Positions 9,054 to 16,875 of a DNA stretch of 58,220 nucleotides are shown here, piece by piece. How positions within the stretch are numbered: the first letter of the stretch is position 1; each line of letters begins with the position of its first letter. The translations under genes and the position numbers were made by a program. Source of the DNA: Candidatus Gastranaerophilales bacterium (GTDB taxonomy: Bacteria; Cyanobacteriota; Vampirovibrionia; Gastranaerophilales; Gastranaerophilaceae); NCBI GenBank assembly GCA_944324255.1, contig CALUVM010000012.1:1-58220 (forward strand). The letters run 5' to 3'. The notes under the pieces were generated by a model, which was not told the origin of the DNA, made no database searches, and was given only the letters and a program-made list of their open reading frames with translations.

Positions 9054-10056
9054 CCTGAATTTCTCCGACAATTTTTCCGGAAATAGTTTTGATTTTGTTA
9101 TCATAATCAATTTTTCCCCATCCAAGCCGGTTAATCATTTCTAAAACAGCAATTCTTCTTGAATCCATACCTGCATCGTGGATTTTTATAATAAATCCGT
9201 CGTTAATTTTTGTATTAATAACTATACAAAGCCCGCCTGCACCGACTTTTGCAATAATACCTACGGTGTTTTGGATAATTTCGGTATCAAGCCGGTTTTC
9301 TCCGCCTATAATATATGGATAATTAAGGAATGCTTCTTTGATTTTTTCATATTTAGGATTCTTAAAAAGATTAATATAGCCAATAAGCATATTCCTTAAG
9401 GGCATGGAAAGAATAGGCACCCCGCAGCCGTCAGTCGTAGAGGGGTAAATAGAGCTGGAAGAATTATTTACCCCCCCGCAGCCGTCAGTTGTAGAGGGGT
9501 AAATAGAGCTGGAAGAATTATTTACCCCCCCGCAGCCGTCAGTTGTTATTGGATAAATATCAGAATTTACATTACACAAGCTGAGAATCTTCTCTTTTAT
9601 CGCAATTTGTAAAGGATGAGCTGGCTCATAATAGGTTTCTAAATCCCAGTGTTTAAGGGTACAGGCTATAAGGAATCCGATGTGTTTACCTGAACAATTG
9701 TTATGAATAGCCCTTGCCTTTTCTCCTTTAATAAGCATCTTGTCTTGCATTGTACGGGATAGAGGGGTATGGATACCGCATTTTAAGTGATTTTCATCCA
9801 GTCCGAATTTATCAAGCAGCTTTTTAGCGATTTCAATATGGCAATCTTCTCCGGCATGTGAACCGCAAATTAAAGCTAATTCTTCTGCTGTAAGGTTAGC
9901 TCCGTAATCAATCAAAAGACTTGCTTGAAGCGGTTTAGCGCATGAGCGCAGATAGTAAGGGGTTGTATCTTCATTTCCAGTTAGTTTGGAGTATTGAATA
10001 AACTCTCCTTGATGAACTTCTTCAAGGAGTCCGTCCCGCATATATTCAACCCGCAT
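9043..10056 (-). CDS. L-asparaginase II family protein with internal 18-residue tandem insert
   Basis: The 337-residue protein matches the L-asparaginase II family (PF06089): YYLRSCAKPLQA near the N-terminus, CGSHAGE, HNNCSGKH, a TTDGCG motif and GGENRLDTE. The expected product hydrolyses asparagine to aspartate and ammonia in the cytosol. The motif TTDGCG, normally followed at once by VPxxxxPL, occurs three times because two copies of an 18-residue unit (GVNNSSSSIYPSTTDGCG) are inserted in frame at about residues 178-213. The insertion may disturb the active-site loop. The ATG overlaps the TAA of the upstream gene (TAATG), so the two are probably co-translated. Family firm; activity uncertain because of the insert. 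Confidence 0.85.
   Translation of the reverse strand: MRVEYMRDGLLEEVHQGEFIQYSKLTGNEDTTPYYLRSCAKPLQASLLIDYGANLTAEELALICGSHAGEDCHIEIAKKLLDKFGLDENHLKCGIHTPLSRTMQDKMLIKGEKARAIHNNCSGKHIGFLIACTLKHWDLETYYEPAHPLQIAIKEKILSLCNVNSDIYPITTDGCGGVNNSSSSIYPSTTDGCGGVNNSSSSIYPSTTDGCGVPILSMPLRNMLIGYINLFKNPKYEKIKEAFLNYPYIIGGENRLDTEIIQNTVGIIAKVGAGGLCIVINTKINDGFIIKIHDAGMDSRRIAVLEMINRLGWGKIDYDNKIKTISGKIVGEIQVIS
9423..9546. repeat. 54-bp tandem repeat with hairpin core inside asparaginase gene
   Basis: Two 54-bp units (9423-9476 and 9477-9530) and a 16-bp third partial unit lie in frame in the asparaginase gene. They differ at one base in the shared part. Each unit is a 16-bp host segment that encodes the TTDGCG motif, plus about 38 bp holding a 10-bp perfect inverted repeat (GGGGTAAATA/TATTTACCCC; 9442-9451 with 9465-9474 in unit 1). 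The layout is that of a small palindromic element with a 16-bp flanking duplication, then amplified. Confidence 0.9.
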
Positions 10057-10844
10057 TAATCAGAAACCTCGGCAGATAATTCGGCAGATTTTGTTTCCGG
10101 CTCTTTGTGGTCTTTAATGAAGGTAAGAAGAGCATCCATTTTTTGCCTTAAGATTTCATTTTCTTCTTTGAGTCTTGTATTTTCGACTCTTATATCGTAT
10201 TTTTCCTGTTCCAGAGTGAGCGAAGGAACATCATCAGGATTGAGCGAGAATCGTTTACCGGCTTCTTCTTTCATAAAGATAATACTTTTTACATCAAGCT
10301 CTCTAACAAATCCCATTTGAACCATCAATTCCGCAATAAAAACGTGTTTCCCTGCTTCATTCATTTCCTGCTGTTTGTTGAGGACTTCGTCCAATTGTTC
10401 AATGGTCATTTTACCTGCACGTATAAAATACTCACCTGTACGGTATTTGCCGGCAATAAATCCTGCTACTGCGCTGACAAGGTTAGGGACAGAGCTGGAG
10501 AAAAATCCGGAAGTTTTGCAGAAGGTAAAAGCTTTAGATACCTCTTCCATTGTAAAATTGTTTTCAATAGCTATTTCAATAAGCGACATTCCTTTTGCGC
10601 AGCAGTTCAGAAAAGAATATATGCTTTCATCAAAGTTGGATTCTTTGGTTAAAAGCTCGTTTTGTCCTAATTCTGAAAGTGCGGGTTTATAAATATGAAA
10701 GAGTTCGCCTTCTTGTACGTCTAAAAATTCATTACTTAAATAATTTACAAGGTCTTTAGATAAATTAAGGAAGATAATTTGTTTAATCCATAAAGGAAAA
10801 GTTAACACTCTCTCCATAAAACCATAGAATAAGCTTTTGCTCAT
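10056..10844 (-). CDS. MshEN-like domain and coiled-coil protein, function unknown
   Basis: This 262-residue cytoplasmic-type protein has no signal peptide. Residues about 135-190 (GEYFIRAGKMTIEQLDEVL...LMVQMGF) resemble the repeated motif of the GspE/MshE N-terminal domain, which binds c-di-GMP in some relatives. Residues about 215-245 form a heptad-like coiled coil (ENTRLKEENEILRQKMDAL). It is cotranscribed with the asparaginase (overlapping TAATG) and divergent from flaG-fliS; the two -10 boxes overlap at 10882-10888. A ribosome site AAGGG precedes the ATG. A link to motility or second-messenger sensing is only suggested by the neighbours and the domain resemblance. Confidence 0.6.
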   Translation of the reverse strand: MSKSLFYGFMERVLTFPLWIKQIIFLNLSKDLVNYLSNEFLDVQEGELFHIYKPALSELGQNELLTKESNFDESIYSFLNCCAKGMSLIEIAIENNFTMEEVSKAFTFCKTSGFFSSSVPNLVSAVAGFIAGKYRTGEYFIRAGKMTIEQLDEVLNKQQEMNEAGKHVFIAELMVQMGFVRELDVKSIIFMKEEAGKRFSLNPDDVPSLTLEQEKYDIRVENTRLKEENEILRQKMDALLTFIKDHKEPETKSAELSAEVSD

Positions 10845-10881
10845 ATGAAATAACCCTTCTTTTATATGATGACTCCATAAG

Positions 10882-10891
10882 TATTATACCA
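10882..10891. promoter_or_regulatory. Overlapping divergent -10 boxes (flaG operon / MshEN-like gene)
   Basis: The minus strand reads TGGTATAAT (10883-10891), a good extended -10 box for the leftward gene, with a leader of about 40 nt. The plus strand of the same bases reads TATTAT (10882-10887), a possible -10 for flaG. RNA polymerase could serve only one side at a time if both are real. Confidence 0.4.
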
Positions 10892-10934
10892 TAACATGTA
10901 ATAAGTTAACATTTGTAAAGGAAGCTTCACATAT

Positions 10935-11405
10935 ATGGGCATGGACGGTTTATCTATGGCGAATACAGGGGCGTTGAAGGAAGCAACGTCTGCTGATTAT
11001 GCAAGCAGGGCGGAGCAGATAGTTCAGGCTGATCCGACAAATGATACACGACAGGTTCAGACAACTGCTACTAACAGAGCCGTCCGTGAAAAAAACGACG
11101 ATGAAAGAAGCGGGGGACGTAATCAGAGCGGACTTCCGCAGGAGGAAGGGGAAACTTTTGAGGATGGTCTTGTAGAGGAAAATAGCGCTGAAGAGCCGCC
11201 TCTGGCTGAAGAAGAAATTACTCCTGAAGATATTGAGAACCCTAATAAAGATTTTTATGTTAAATTAAATGCAAAAGATGATATAATAGAATTATATGAC
11301 AGTTCTACTGACCGGTTAATTGAAACAATATCCGGAAACGAACTAAGGCAGCTGGTGTGTAAGCTGAATATGGCATCAGGTATTTTTGTAAATAAGAAGG
11401 TGTAA
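10935..11405 (+). CDS. flaG: Flagellar protein FlaG
   Basis: The 156-residue product ends in the FlaG domain (about 98-156): KDFYVKLNAKDDIIELYDSSTDRLIETI then LNMASGIFVNKKV, matching the PF03646 pattern with the characteristic C-terminal 'G-x-x-V-x-K-x-V'. The first 95 residues are low-complexity, acidic and probably disordered. FlaG influences filament length and usually sits next to fliD and fliS. Here it lies directly before fliS (TAA then ATG with no gap). The start ATG 10935 follows AGGAAG at a spacing of about 10. FliD is not in the window. Confidence 0.8.
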   Translation: MGMDGLSMANTGALKEATSADYASRAEQIVQADPTNDTRQVQTTATNRAVREKNDDERSGGRNQSGLPQEEGETFEDGLVEENSAEEPPLAEEEITPEDIENPNKDFYVKLNAKDDIIELYDSSTDRLIETISGNELRQLVCKLNMASGIFVNKKV

Positions 11406-11879
11406 ATGCCGATAAATCCTTACAACAAATATATAAAGCAATATCAAACGAGCAATATTACAACAGCAACTCCAGAAAAGCTGATGATAATGCTATTTGA
11501 CGGGGCAATACAATTTTTACAAAAAGCAAAAACAGCCATAGCAGAAAAAGATTTACAGGAACGTTCTGCTAATCTTGAAGCTGCAAGAAAAATCATACGT
11601 GAGCTTATGCGCACGATTGATTTAGAAAACGGTAATGATGTTTCAAAAAGTTTATTCAGATTATATAACAAGATGGCGATGAAGCTCATAAAAGCAAATG
11701 TCCAGAGAAGTGCGCCGCTGGTTGATGAAGTTCTGGAAGATTTAATGAATATTCGCTGGGGATTCCAAAAAGCCATAGAGATTCAGAGCGGAATAACTTC
11801 TCTTGATGAAGCAATGCAGGAATATAATTTGAACATGAATAAAGATAATACAAATGAAGGCGGTCAAGATGCAGGATGA
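11406..11879 (+). CDS. fliS: Flagellar export chaperone FliS
   Basis: FliS binds the C-terminus of newly made flagellin and keeps it from polymerising before export. The 157-residue protein begins in family style (NKYIKQYQ, then TATPEKLMIMLFDGAIQFLQKA) and has the four-helix pattern with the RNVQRS-like NVQRSAPLVDEV segment. It is somewhat longer than usual at the C-terminus. It starts directly after the flaG stop and overlaps the next gene by about 11 bp, forming a flaG-fliS-fliT-like operon. Confidence 0.93.
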   Translation: MPINPYNKYIKQYQTSNITTATPEKLMIMLFDGAIQFLQKAKTAIAEKDLQERSANLEAARKIIRELMRTIDLENGNDVSKSLFRLYNKMAMKLIKANVQRSAPLVDEVLEDLMNIRWGFQKAIEIQSGITSLDEAMQEYNLNMNKDNTNEGGQDAG

Positions 11880-12243
11880 AAAACAGTTTGAGCAATTAAT
11901 GCTTCAGTATCAGCAGCTTAAAAACGGTTCGGAAGATATACGAAAAATGATTGAAGCTGAAGATTACGATGCTGCGATAACCATGATTAAGACCCGGGAA
12001 CCCGTTTTTTTAAACTGTAAGTGTATGCGCAGATACCTTGAGCTTACTCCTGTTCAACAGAAAGAACTTGATGCAGTTCTCGATGAACTTAGAGAATTAG
12101 AACTTGCTAATATAAAATATCTGGAAGAAGGCATGGAAAGAGTTCAGAAAGAATTAAAAACGACACAAAAAACACAAAAAATACAACAGGCATATGATTT
12201 TGATGAGGACTACAAAGGCAGTATTTTAAACCTGAAAGAATAA
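11869..12243 (+). CDS. FliT-like flagellar chaperone (probable)
   Basis: This 124-residue, highly helical, charged protein has no membrane segment. The ATG at 11869, overlapping fliS by 11 bp, is preferred over one at 11854. Its size, its all-helical character and its place right after fliS fit the FliT/FlgN class of small export chaperones, though sequence similarity is too weak to prove this by eye. An NCKCMRRYLELTP segment sits near the middle. Function inferred from operon position. Confidence 0.6.
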   Translation: MQDEKQFEQLMLQYQQLKNGSEDIRKMIEAEDYDAAITMIKTREPVFLNCKCMRRYLELTPVQQKELDAVLDELRELELANIKYLEEGMERVQKELKTTQKTQKIQQAYDFDEDYKGSILNLKE

Positions 12244-12359
12244 CCCAAACCCCGATATAACCTGCTTGCAGCACAGCTTTTGCGGCATGTGCAATCTTCT
12301 GTTGTCCGGATAAGATGGCTACAATCCAGAACATATAACCATTTTCAGAAAAAAAGTAC

Positions 12360-12387
12360 TTGCATTATTGATTTTTATTTGTATAAT
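12360..12387 (+). promoter_or_regulatory. HU gene promoter
   Basis: TTGCAT at 12360-12365 and TATAAT at 12382-12387 are separated by 16 bp. The start of transcription is expected near 12394, leaving a 26-nt leader with an AAAGGAG ribosome site. Confidence 0.7.
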
Positions 12388-12419
12388 AGAGTTTGTTAAT
12401 AGAAGAAAGGAGTTTTATC

Positions 12420-12698
12420 ATGAACAAAGAAGAATTAGTACAAGAAATTTCTAAGAAATCAAAAGTTACTCAAAAAGAAGCTAACGAAGTTTTATCAGCT
12501 TTAATTGAAACAGTTCAAAAAACAGTTTCAAAAGGTAAAAAAGTAACTTTAGTTGGATTTGGAACTTTCGAACCACGCAAGAGAGCTGCTAGAAACGGCA
12601 GAAACCCTCAAACTGGTAAGGAAATCAAAATCCCTGCTAAAACAGTTCCTGTATTTTCAGCTGGTAAAAAATTCAAAGAAGTTGTTAACGGCAAATAG
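12420..12698 (+). CDS. hup: HU-family DNA-binding protein
   Basis: This 92-residue histone-like protein has the standard HU order: N-terminal helices (MNKEELVQEISKKS), the GFGTFEPRKRAARNGRNP beta arm with the Asn-Pro tip, and the VPVFSAGKKFKEVV end. It bends and compacts chromosomal DNA as a dimer. Codon use is strongly biased to highly expressed codons (GCT, GTT, AAA, GGT). It has a consensus promoter, an excellent AAAGGAG site seven bases before the ATG, and its own strong terminator, so it is a monocistronic, highly expressed gene. Confidence 0.97.
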   Translation: MNKEELVQEISKKSKVTQKEANEVLSALIETVQKTVSKGKKVTLVGFGTFEPRKRAARNGRNPQTGKEIKIPAKTVPVFSAGKKFKEVVNGK

Positions 12699-12719
12699 TT
12701 AGCGATTTTTCAAGGATTT

Positions 12720-12758
12720 AAGGCGGGCAAAACATTTAATGTTTTGCCCGCCTTTTTT
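12720..12758 (+). terminator. Rho-independent terminator after HU gene
   Basis: A perfect 15-bp stem (12721-12735 with 12739-12753) with a 3-nt loop, GC-rich at its base, is followed by a run of six T. Confidence 0.93.
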
Positions 12759-12841
12759 AAATTTTGTTTACAATCTTGAACCATGCCGGAAGAATAAGGT
12801 ATTATAAAAAATAACAACCAGTAACCCAAAGGGAAGGATGT

Positions 12842-13918
12842 ATGTCACAAAAAGAACCGCCGAGACAGATTACTGTTCCGGAGATGGCTCCGCATGTTCA
12901 TGCTTTCGGAGCCGGAGAAAACAAAGTTATAAAAATATCTGCATGGCTTATAAACTGGATTACCGCAGCTCTGGAAGAAGGGAAAATCAAGCCTTATGAT
13001 ATGCTGCCTTCAAAGTCGGACTTGGCTTTTCATATAGGAGTGAGCAGGGGGACTGTGCAAAGTGCTTTCAGATATGTTGAAGATTGCGGATATATTGAGT
13101 CCAAGCAAAAAATAGGTACATATATAAAAGACACAATCAGCGGGTATAAGCTTAAAAAACTTACTTCTAAAAGAGAGCTGGCGGTAGAAGCTATCAAAAA
13201 GCATATGGTTGAGCATGGTTATAAAGAGGGTGACCTTCTGATTTCCACACGGAAACTGGCGAGTCTTACCGGTATTTCAAATACCACAATCAGGACGGCT
13301 CTGGGCAGCTTAATATCTCTGGGGATAATCGGCAAAAAGTATAACTCATTTATAGTTTTAACTTCTTCTTTTAAAGCTGACGGTGTTGAAACCAAAACTC
13401 TTGCGGAGAAAGTTGCTGAAAGTATAAAGATATATGCCTCAGCGAACTTAAATCCTGGGGACAGACTGCCTTCCAATTCAGAGCTTGCCGGCATGTTTGA
13501 TGTAAGTATTAAAACTATTCATGACGCATCGAAATTACTTGTCAGAGAAGGAATTTTGTATTCCAGAAGGGGCAGATACGGAACAATTTATCTGGGTGAA
13601 AATCAGCCGGCGCATGCTGAAATGTATAGCTATGAAAAAGTTGAACAAAAAATCAGGCATTATATTTCACAAAACTGTGCAATTGGTGATAAACTTCCTG
13701 CGATAAAAGTACTTGCAGATGAGTTTGAGTTGAGTTCAAAAACTATAAAGAAAGCGTTGGATAATTTAGCCGAAGAGGGGTTTTTGACATTTTCACGGGG
13801 GCGCAATGGCGGAACTTTTGTTACGGATATTCCTCAGGAGGGAGCGGAAGCTTATCAGTGGCTGGCATTGACTAATGATTATATTCCGGGTAATAAGAAT
13901 AGTGAGCTTAATAACTAG
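12842..13918 (+). CDS. Regulator made of four tandem GntR-type winged helices
   Basis: The 358-residue protein is built of four successive GntR-like winged helix-turn-helix domains (about 30-97, 108-180, 184-258, 262-330). Each shows the family pattern of a first helix, a 'G-D-x-L-P-S' type turn (PYDMLPSKSDLA, EGDLLISTRKLA, PGDRLPSNSELA, IGDKLPAIKVLA), a recognition helix (VSRGTVQSAF, ISNTTIRTAL, VSIKTIHDAS, LSSKTIKKAL) and a wing. There is no effector-binding FCD, UTRA or aminotransferase domain. The ribosome site is AAGGGAAGG and a TTGAAC/TATTAT promoter precedes it. It lies between hup and infC. Targets unknown. Confidence 0.85.
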   Translation: MSQKEPPRQITVPEMAPHVHAFGAGENKVIKISAWLINWITAALEEGKIKPYDMLPSKSDLAFHIGVSRGTVQSAFRYVEDCGYIESKQKIGTYIKDTISGYKLKKLTSKRELAVEAIKKHMVEHGYKEGDLLISTRKLASLTGISNTTIRTALGSLISLGIIGKKYNSFIVLTSSFKADGVETKTLAEKVAESIKIYASANLNPGDRLPSNSELAGMFDVSIKTIHDASKLLVREGILYSRRGRYGTIYLGENQPAHAEMYSYEKVEQKIRHYISQNCAIGDKLPAIKVLADEFELSSKTIKKALDNLAEEGFLTFSRGRNGGTFVTDIPQEGAEAYQWLALTNDYIPGNKNSELNN

Positions 13919-13968
13919 AAGATTTCTGTTCCACGGGGTTTAAAAGTCATTCAAATACATATCACTAC

Positions 13969-13996
13969 TTGAAATATGCCATGACCATGGTATTAT
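13969..13996 (+). promoter_or_regulatory. Probable infC promoter
   Basis: TTGAAA at 13969-13974 and TATTAT at 13991-13996 are 16 bp apart, upstream of the AAGGAG at 14018-14023. Confidence 0.5.
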
Positions 13997-14031
13997 TAAT
14001 CATGTGAAAATAACAAAAAGGAGACAAAATC

Positions 14032-14577
14032 ATAGCTAACGAAGATAGAAGCCCGAACAAGGGCACGGGTAAAGATAAACCTCTAATAAATGAAAGGATT
14101 AGAGTAAGAGAAGTAAGATTAATTGATGAAAACGGAAACAACCACGGTGTAGTGCCGACATCTCAAGCAATGAAAATGGCAGAAGAAGCGGATTTGGATT
14201 TAGTTGTAATCAGCCCGAATCAGGCACCTCCGGTAGCTAAGATTTTGAATTACGGAAAATATAAATACGAGCTGGAGAAAAAGGCTAAAGAAGCCAAAAA
14301 GAAACAGCATGTTGTAGATATTAAAGAAATCAAAGTCAGATACAAAATTGATACCCATGACTATGAAGTAAGATTAAAGAATATCAGAAAGTTTATTTCG
14401 CAGGGAAATAAAGTTAAAGTTGTAGTAATGCTAAGGGGAAGAGAAATGCAGCATTCTAATCTGGCAATAGAACTTGCAGAAAAATTTATTGCTGACCTGT
14501 CCTCTGACCCGATAGCAGTTGAGAAAAAACCGGTAGTAGAAGGCAGAAATGTTACTGTCTGGTTTGCACCTGTTTAA
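14032..14577 (+). CDS. infC: Translation initiation factor IF-3 with non-AUG start
   Basis: IF-3 binds the 30S subunit, blocks premature 50S joining and proofreads the start codon. From 14032 the product is 181 residues: INERIRVREVRLID (N-domain), GVVPTSQAMKMAEEADLDLV, a Lys-rich linker and the C-domain with IKVRYKI, KVVVMLRGRE and VEGRNVTVWFAP. The frame has no ATG before 14152, which is inside the N-domain. An AAGGAG at 14018-14023 points to ATA at 14032 (8 nt spacing) or the ATC at 14029 (5 nt). A rare start is typical of infC and lets IF-3 repress its own translation. Confidence 0.95.
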   Translation: MANEDRSPNKGTGKDKPLINERIRVREVRLIDENGNNHGVVPTSQAMKMAEEADLDLVVISPNQAPPVAKILNYGKYKYELEKKAKEAKKKQHVVDIKEIKVRYKIDTHDYEVRLKNIRKFISQGNKVKVVVMLRGREMQHSNLAIELAEKFIADLSSDPIAVEKKPVVEGRNVTVWFAPV

Positions 14578-14581
14578 GGAC

Positions 14582-14609
14582 TTGATAAAAAAAAATCAGC
14601 AGATAGAAT
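14582..14609 (+). promoter_or_regulatory. Probable tRNA-Phe promoter
   Basis: TTGATA (14582-14587) and TAGAAT (14604-14609) are 16 bp apart, about 18 bp before the mature tRNA. Confidence 0.5.
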
Positions 14610-14627
14610 AATATAAGTAAAAGATAT

Positions 14628-14700
14628 GCCGCAATAGCTCAGTTGGTAGAGCAAGGGACTGAAAATCCCTGTGTCCTTGGTTCAATTCCGAGTTGCGGCA
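14628..14700 (+). tRNA. tRNA-Phe (GAA)
   Basis: A complete 73-nt cloverleaf: acceptor GCCGCAA pairs with TTGCGGC; D stem GCTC/GAGC; anticodon stem AGGGA/TCCCT around the loop CTGAAAA (anticodon GAA); T stem CTTGG/CCGAG with TTCAATT; discriminator A. CCA is not encoded. A T-rich run (14701-14710) follows at once and may end the transcript. Confidence 0.97.
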
Positions 14701-14710
14701 TATTTTTTTT

Positions 14711-15009
14711 GTTCTAGTGAATAGTGACTAGTGAATAGGTGACTAACTAAAGTGTCATCCTGAACTTTTTTACGCCAAGCGGACTATCTTGTTGGTTAAG
14801 CCTACTAATTTATATTTACCCCTTTCAGAATGACAGAAGTACTATTCGGGATAGTAGCGGGGCAAGTCCGAATGACAAATAAATGTAAAGTGAAAAACAT
14901 TCTTTCTGACGCATAAAACCTTATACTGTACAAACCTGTTCTACTATGCTATTATGACGAAGTCAAACATTAGTGCGCTGCAAGAGTAATTAAAATTAGT
15001 GTTGGAATT
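14711..15009. repeat. Repeat-rich gap with REP-like palindromes next to tRNA-Phe
   Basis: No gene is seen. The stretch starts with a GTGACTAGTGAATAG block (14724-14738). TGTCATCCTGAA (14753-14764) follows, paired with a near-complement TTCAGAATGACA (14824-14835). Then come a small hairpin TACTAT/ATAGTA (14840-14856) and another TCCGAATGACA (14867-14877). The same block order recurs at 21508-21597. A TGCTATTAT box near 14947-14955 could be the -10 for the gene at 15010. Confidence 0.75.
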
Positions 15010-16875
15010 ATGATAGAAAATAAAATGAATATATGCTTGGCTTGCGATAATAATTATGCAAAGTATGCAGGAGTTGTACTGGCATCAATACTAAAGAATG
15101 CATCTAATCAAGATAATTTTGTATTCTATATTCTGGATGGCGGAATTTCTGATGAAAACAAACAGAATATAGAATCCTTAAAATCTATAAAATCCTGCAG
15201 TATGGAATTTGTTTCTATAAACAATGATTTATTTTCCGATTATATGAGAGTCAAATCGCACAAGTATCTTTCTATTGCCTCTTATTACCGGCTGAAGCTG
15301 GCAAGCCTGCTTCCTGAGGTAAATAAAATTCTTTATTTTGATTGTGATGTTGTTGTAAACGAAAGCCTTGCTGATTTATATAATACGGAAATGGGCGACT
15401 ATGTTGTTGCAGGAGTCCATGATATTAAAAAAAGAAAAGTCAGAAGCAATCCCCAGTATGTTAATTCCGGCGTGCTTTTGATGGATTTGGATAAAATCAG
15501 AAAAGAAAATCTGGAGAGAGATTTTCTTGACTATACTTTAAATAATATTGATAAAATCAAATGCGGTGATCAGGAAATAATAAATGAGGTTTTAAAAGGC
15601 AGAATCAAAGTCCTGCCTGATGAGTGGAATGTTCAGTCAAGCAATTTTATAAACCGTTCCAGTTTTACAAAACACCCTAAGATTATACATTTTGTTGCAA
15701 AGAGAAAACCTTGGCATTATGCATCTTTCAGCCCGCATAGAGATTACTATTTTAAATATTTGCAATACACTCCGTGGAAACTTAGCGATGAAGATTACAA
15801 ACACTGGACAAAAGATAATCAGAGAGATTCAATAATTGCTTACTTAAAATACCGCCCGCTGTTTTTCATACGCCCGTTATTTTATAAAGCTTTGTATTAC
15901 AGCTATATCAAAGATTTTTTGAAAAACATATTTTCTATAGAAGAGTATAATGAAACACATTACATTTTGCACATTATATTTGTCAAAATAAAGTTTGCAA
16001 AACCACAATATCATCAAAAGAAAAAACAGGCGGATTTTTATTACTATAAAAAGAATAATATAGATATAACGACAATTCCGCCGGCAAGCGGACAAATTCG
16101 GGATATTCAGCTTGCCAATTTAGCCCTGTTTCAGGAACTTGATTATGTATGCAGACAGAATAATCTCAGATACTGGCTGGATGCGGGAACTCTAATCGGT
16201 GCTATCAGACATAAAGGTTTTATTCCGTGGGATGATGATATAGATATCGGAATGCCGAGAGAGGATTATGAAAAGGTTTTTGATGCTTTTCAAAAGAGTT
16301 CCAGAAACCCAGATATTTTTCTGGATTATTCAAGAAGTAAAAAGAACCCTTCTCTATGTATCTTAAAAGTTCAGCATAGAACCTGTCCGATGCTGTTTGT
16401 TGATATTTTTCCGTTTGATGTATACGGAAAATCAATGAATACAGAAGCTCAGCTTGAAAGAACAAAAGAGATAAAAGAAATCCGCAAAACCCGGGTGGAG
16501 GATGCTGCCCGTAATCTGAGCAGACAGGAGCTTTTGCAGCTGTTTGATAAAACAATGAAAAATGAGATATTACAAACCGGAACCATTACTGACATTGAAG
16601 ATACTGACTACGTCTGGGGAATTGATTTTAATCACCGGTGGGATAATTGGTTTACCAATTACCATGTAATTTTCCCTCTAAAAACAATTGAATTTGAAGG
16701 AGGGCAGTATTATTGTTTGAATAATCCGGAAGCTTTTTTGAAAAGAGTTTACGGGGATTATATGGCATATCCAAAGAAGATTACATTCGGTCACAGCATG
16801 TACAAAAAACTATCTGAAAAAGATAATAATACTATTCAAAATTTAATAAAGGATTTAAAGAGAAATGACGGATAA
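15010..16875 (+). CDS. Fused GT8 glycosyltransferase and LicD phosphotransferase
   Basis: This 621-residue protein has two catalytic parts. Residues about 7-240 are a GT8 glycosyltransferase: NICLACDNNYAKYAGV start, metal-binding DCD at 111-113, NSGVLLMDL, and a CGDQEIIN block. Residues about 360-600 are a LicD/FKTN nucleotidyl-phosphotransferase domain, with WLDAGTLIGAIRHKGFIPWD and DDDIDIG at about 407-413. LicD enzymes move phosphocholine or a polyol phosphate from CDP-activated donors to glycans. The fusion would add a sugar and then decorate it. The start ATG has a TTGGAA upstream. The 3' end overlaps the cytidylyltransferase gene by 11 bp, which fits a CDP-linked donor. Confidence 0.88.
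   Translation: MIENKMNICLACDNNYAKYAGVVLASILKNASNQDNFVFYILDGGISDENKQNIESLKSIKSCSMEFVSINNDLFSDYMRVKSHKYLSIASYYRLKLASLLPEVNKILYFDCDVVVNESLADLYNTEMGDYVVAGVHDIKKRKVRSNPQYVNSGVLLMDLDKIRKENLERDFLDYTLNNIDKIKCGDQEIINEVLKGRIKVLPDEWNVQSSNFINRSSFTKHPKIIHFVAKRKPWHYASFSPHRDYYFKYLQYTPWKLSDEDYKHWTKDNQRDSIIAYLKYRPLFFIRPLFYKALYYSYIKDFLKNIFSIEEYNETHYILHIIFVKIKFAKPQYHQKKKQADFYYYKKNNIDITTIPPASGQIRDIQLANLALFQELDYVCRQNNLRYWLDAGTLIGAIRHKGFIPWDDDIDIGMPREDYEKVFDAFQKSSRNPDIFLDYSRSKKNPSLCILKVQHRTCPMLFVDIFPFDVYGKSMNTEAQLERTKEIKEIRKTRVEDAARNLSRQELLQLFDKTMKNEILQTGTITDIEDTDYVWGIDFNHRWDNWFTNYHVIFPLKTIEFEGGQYYCLNNPEAFLKRVYGDYMAYPKKITFGHSMYKKLSEKDNNTIQNLIKDLKRNDG

Noticed and set aside
9423-9546. Could the asparaginase repeats be a CRISPR array
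   Set aside because: The units are adjacent 54-bp copies, in frame, with identical 'spacers'; no cas genes are in the window.
12107-12334. Minus-strand frame of 75 codons after the fliT-like gene
   Set aside because: Overlaps a good coding gene on the other strand, lacks a ribosome site and has no recognisable family.
12244-12419. Gap before the HU gene searched for a further gene
   Set aside because: Only the HU promoter and leader are found; the rest shows no coding or repeat signal.
14701-14710. T-run after tRNA-Phe as a full terminator
   Set aside because: No separate hairpin precedes it; the tRNA structure itself may suffice, so it is only mentioned with the tRNA.
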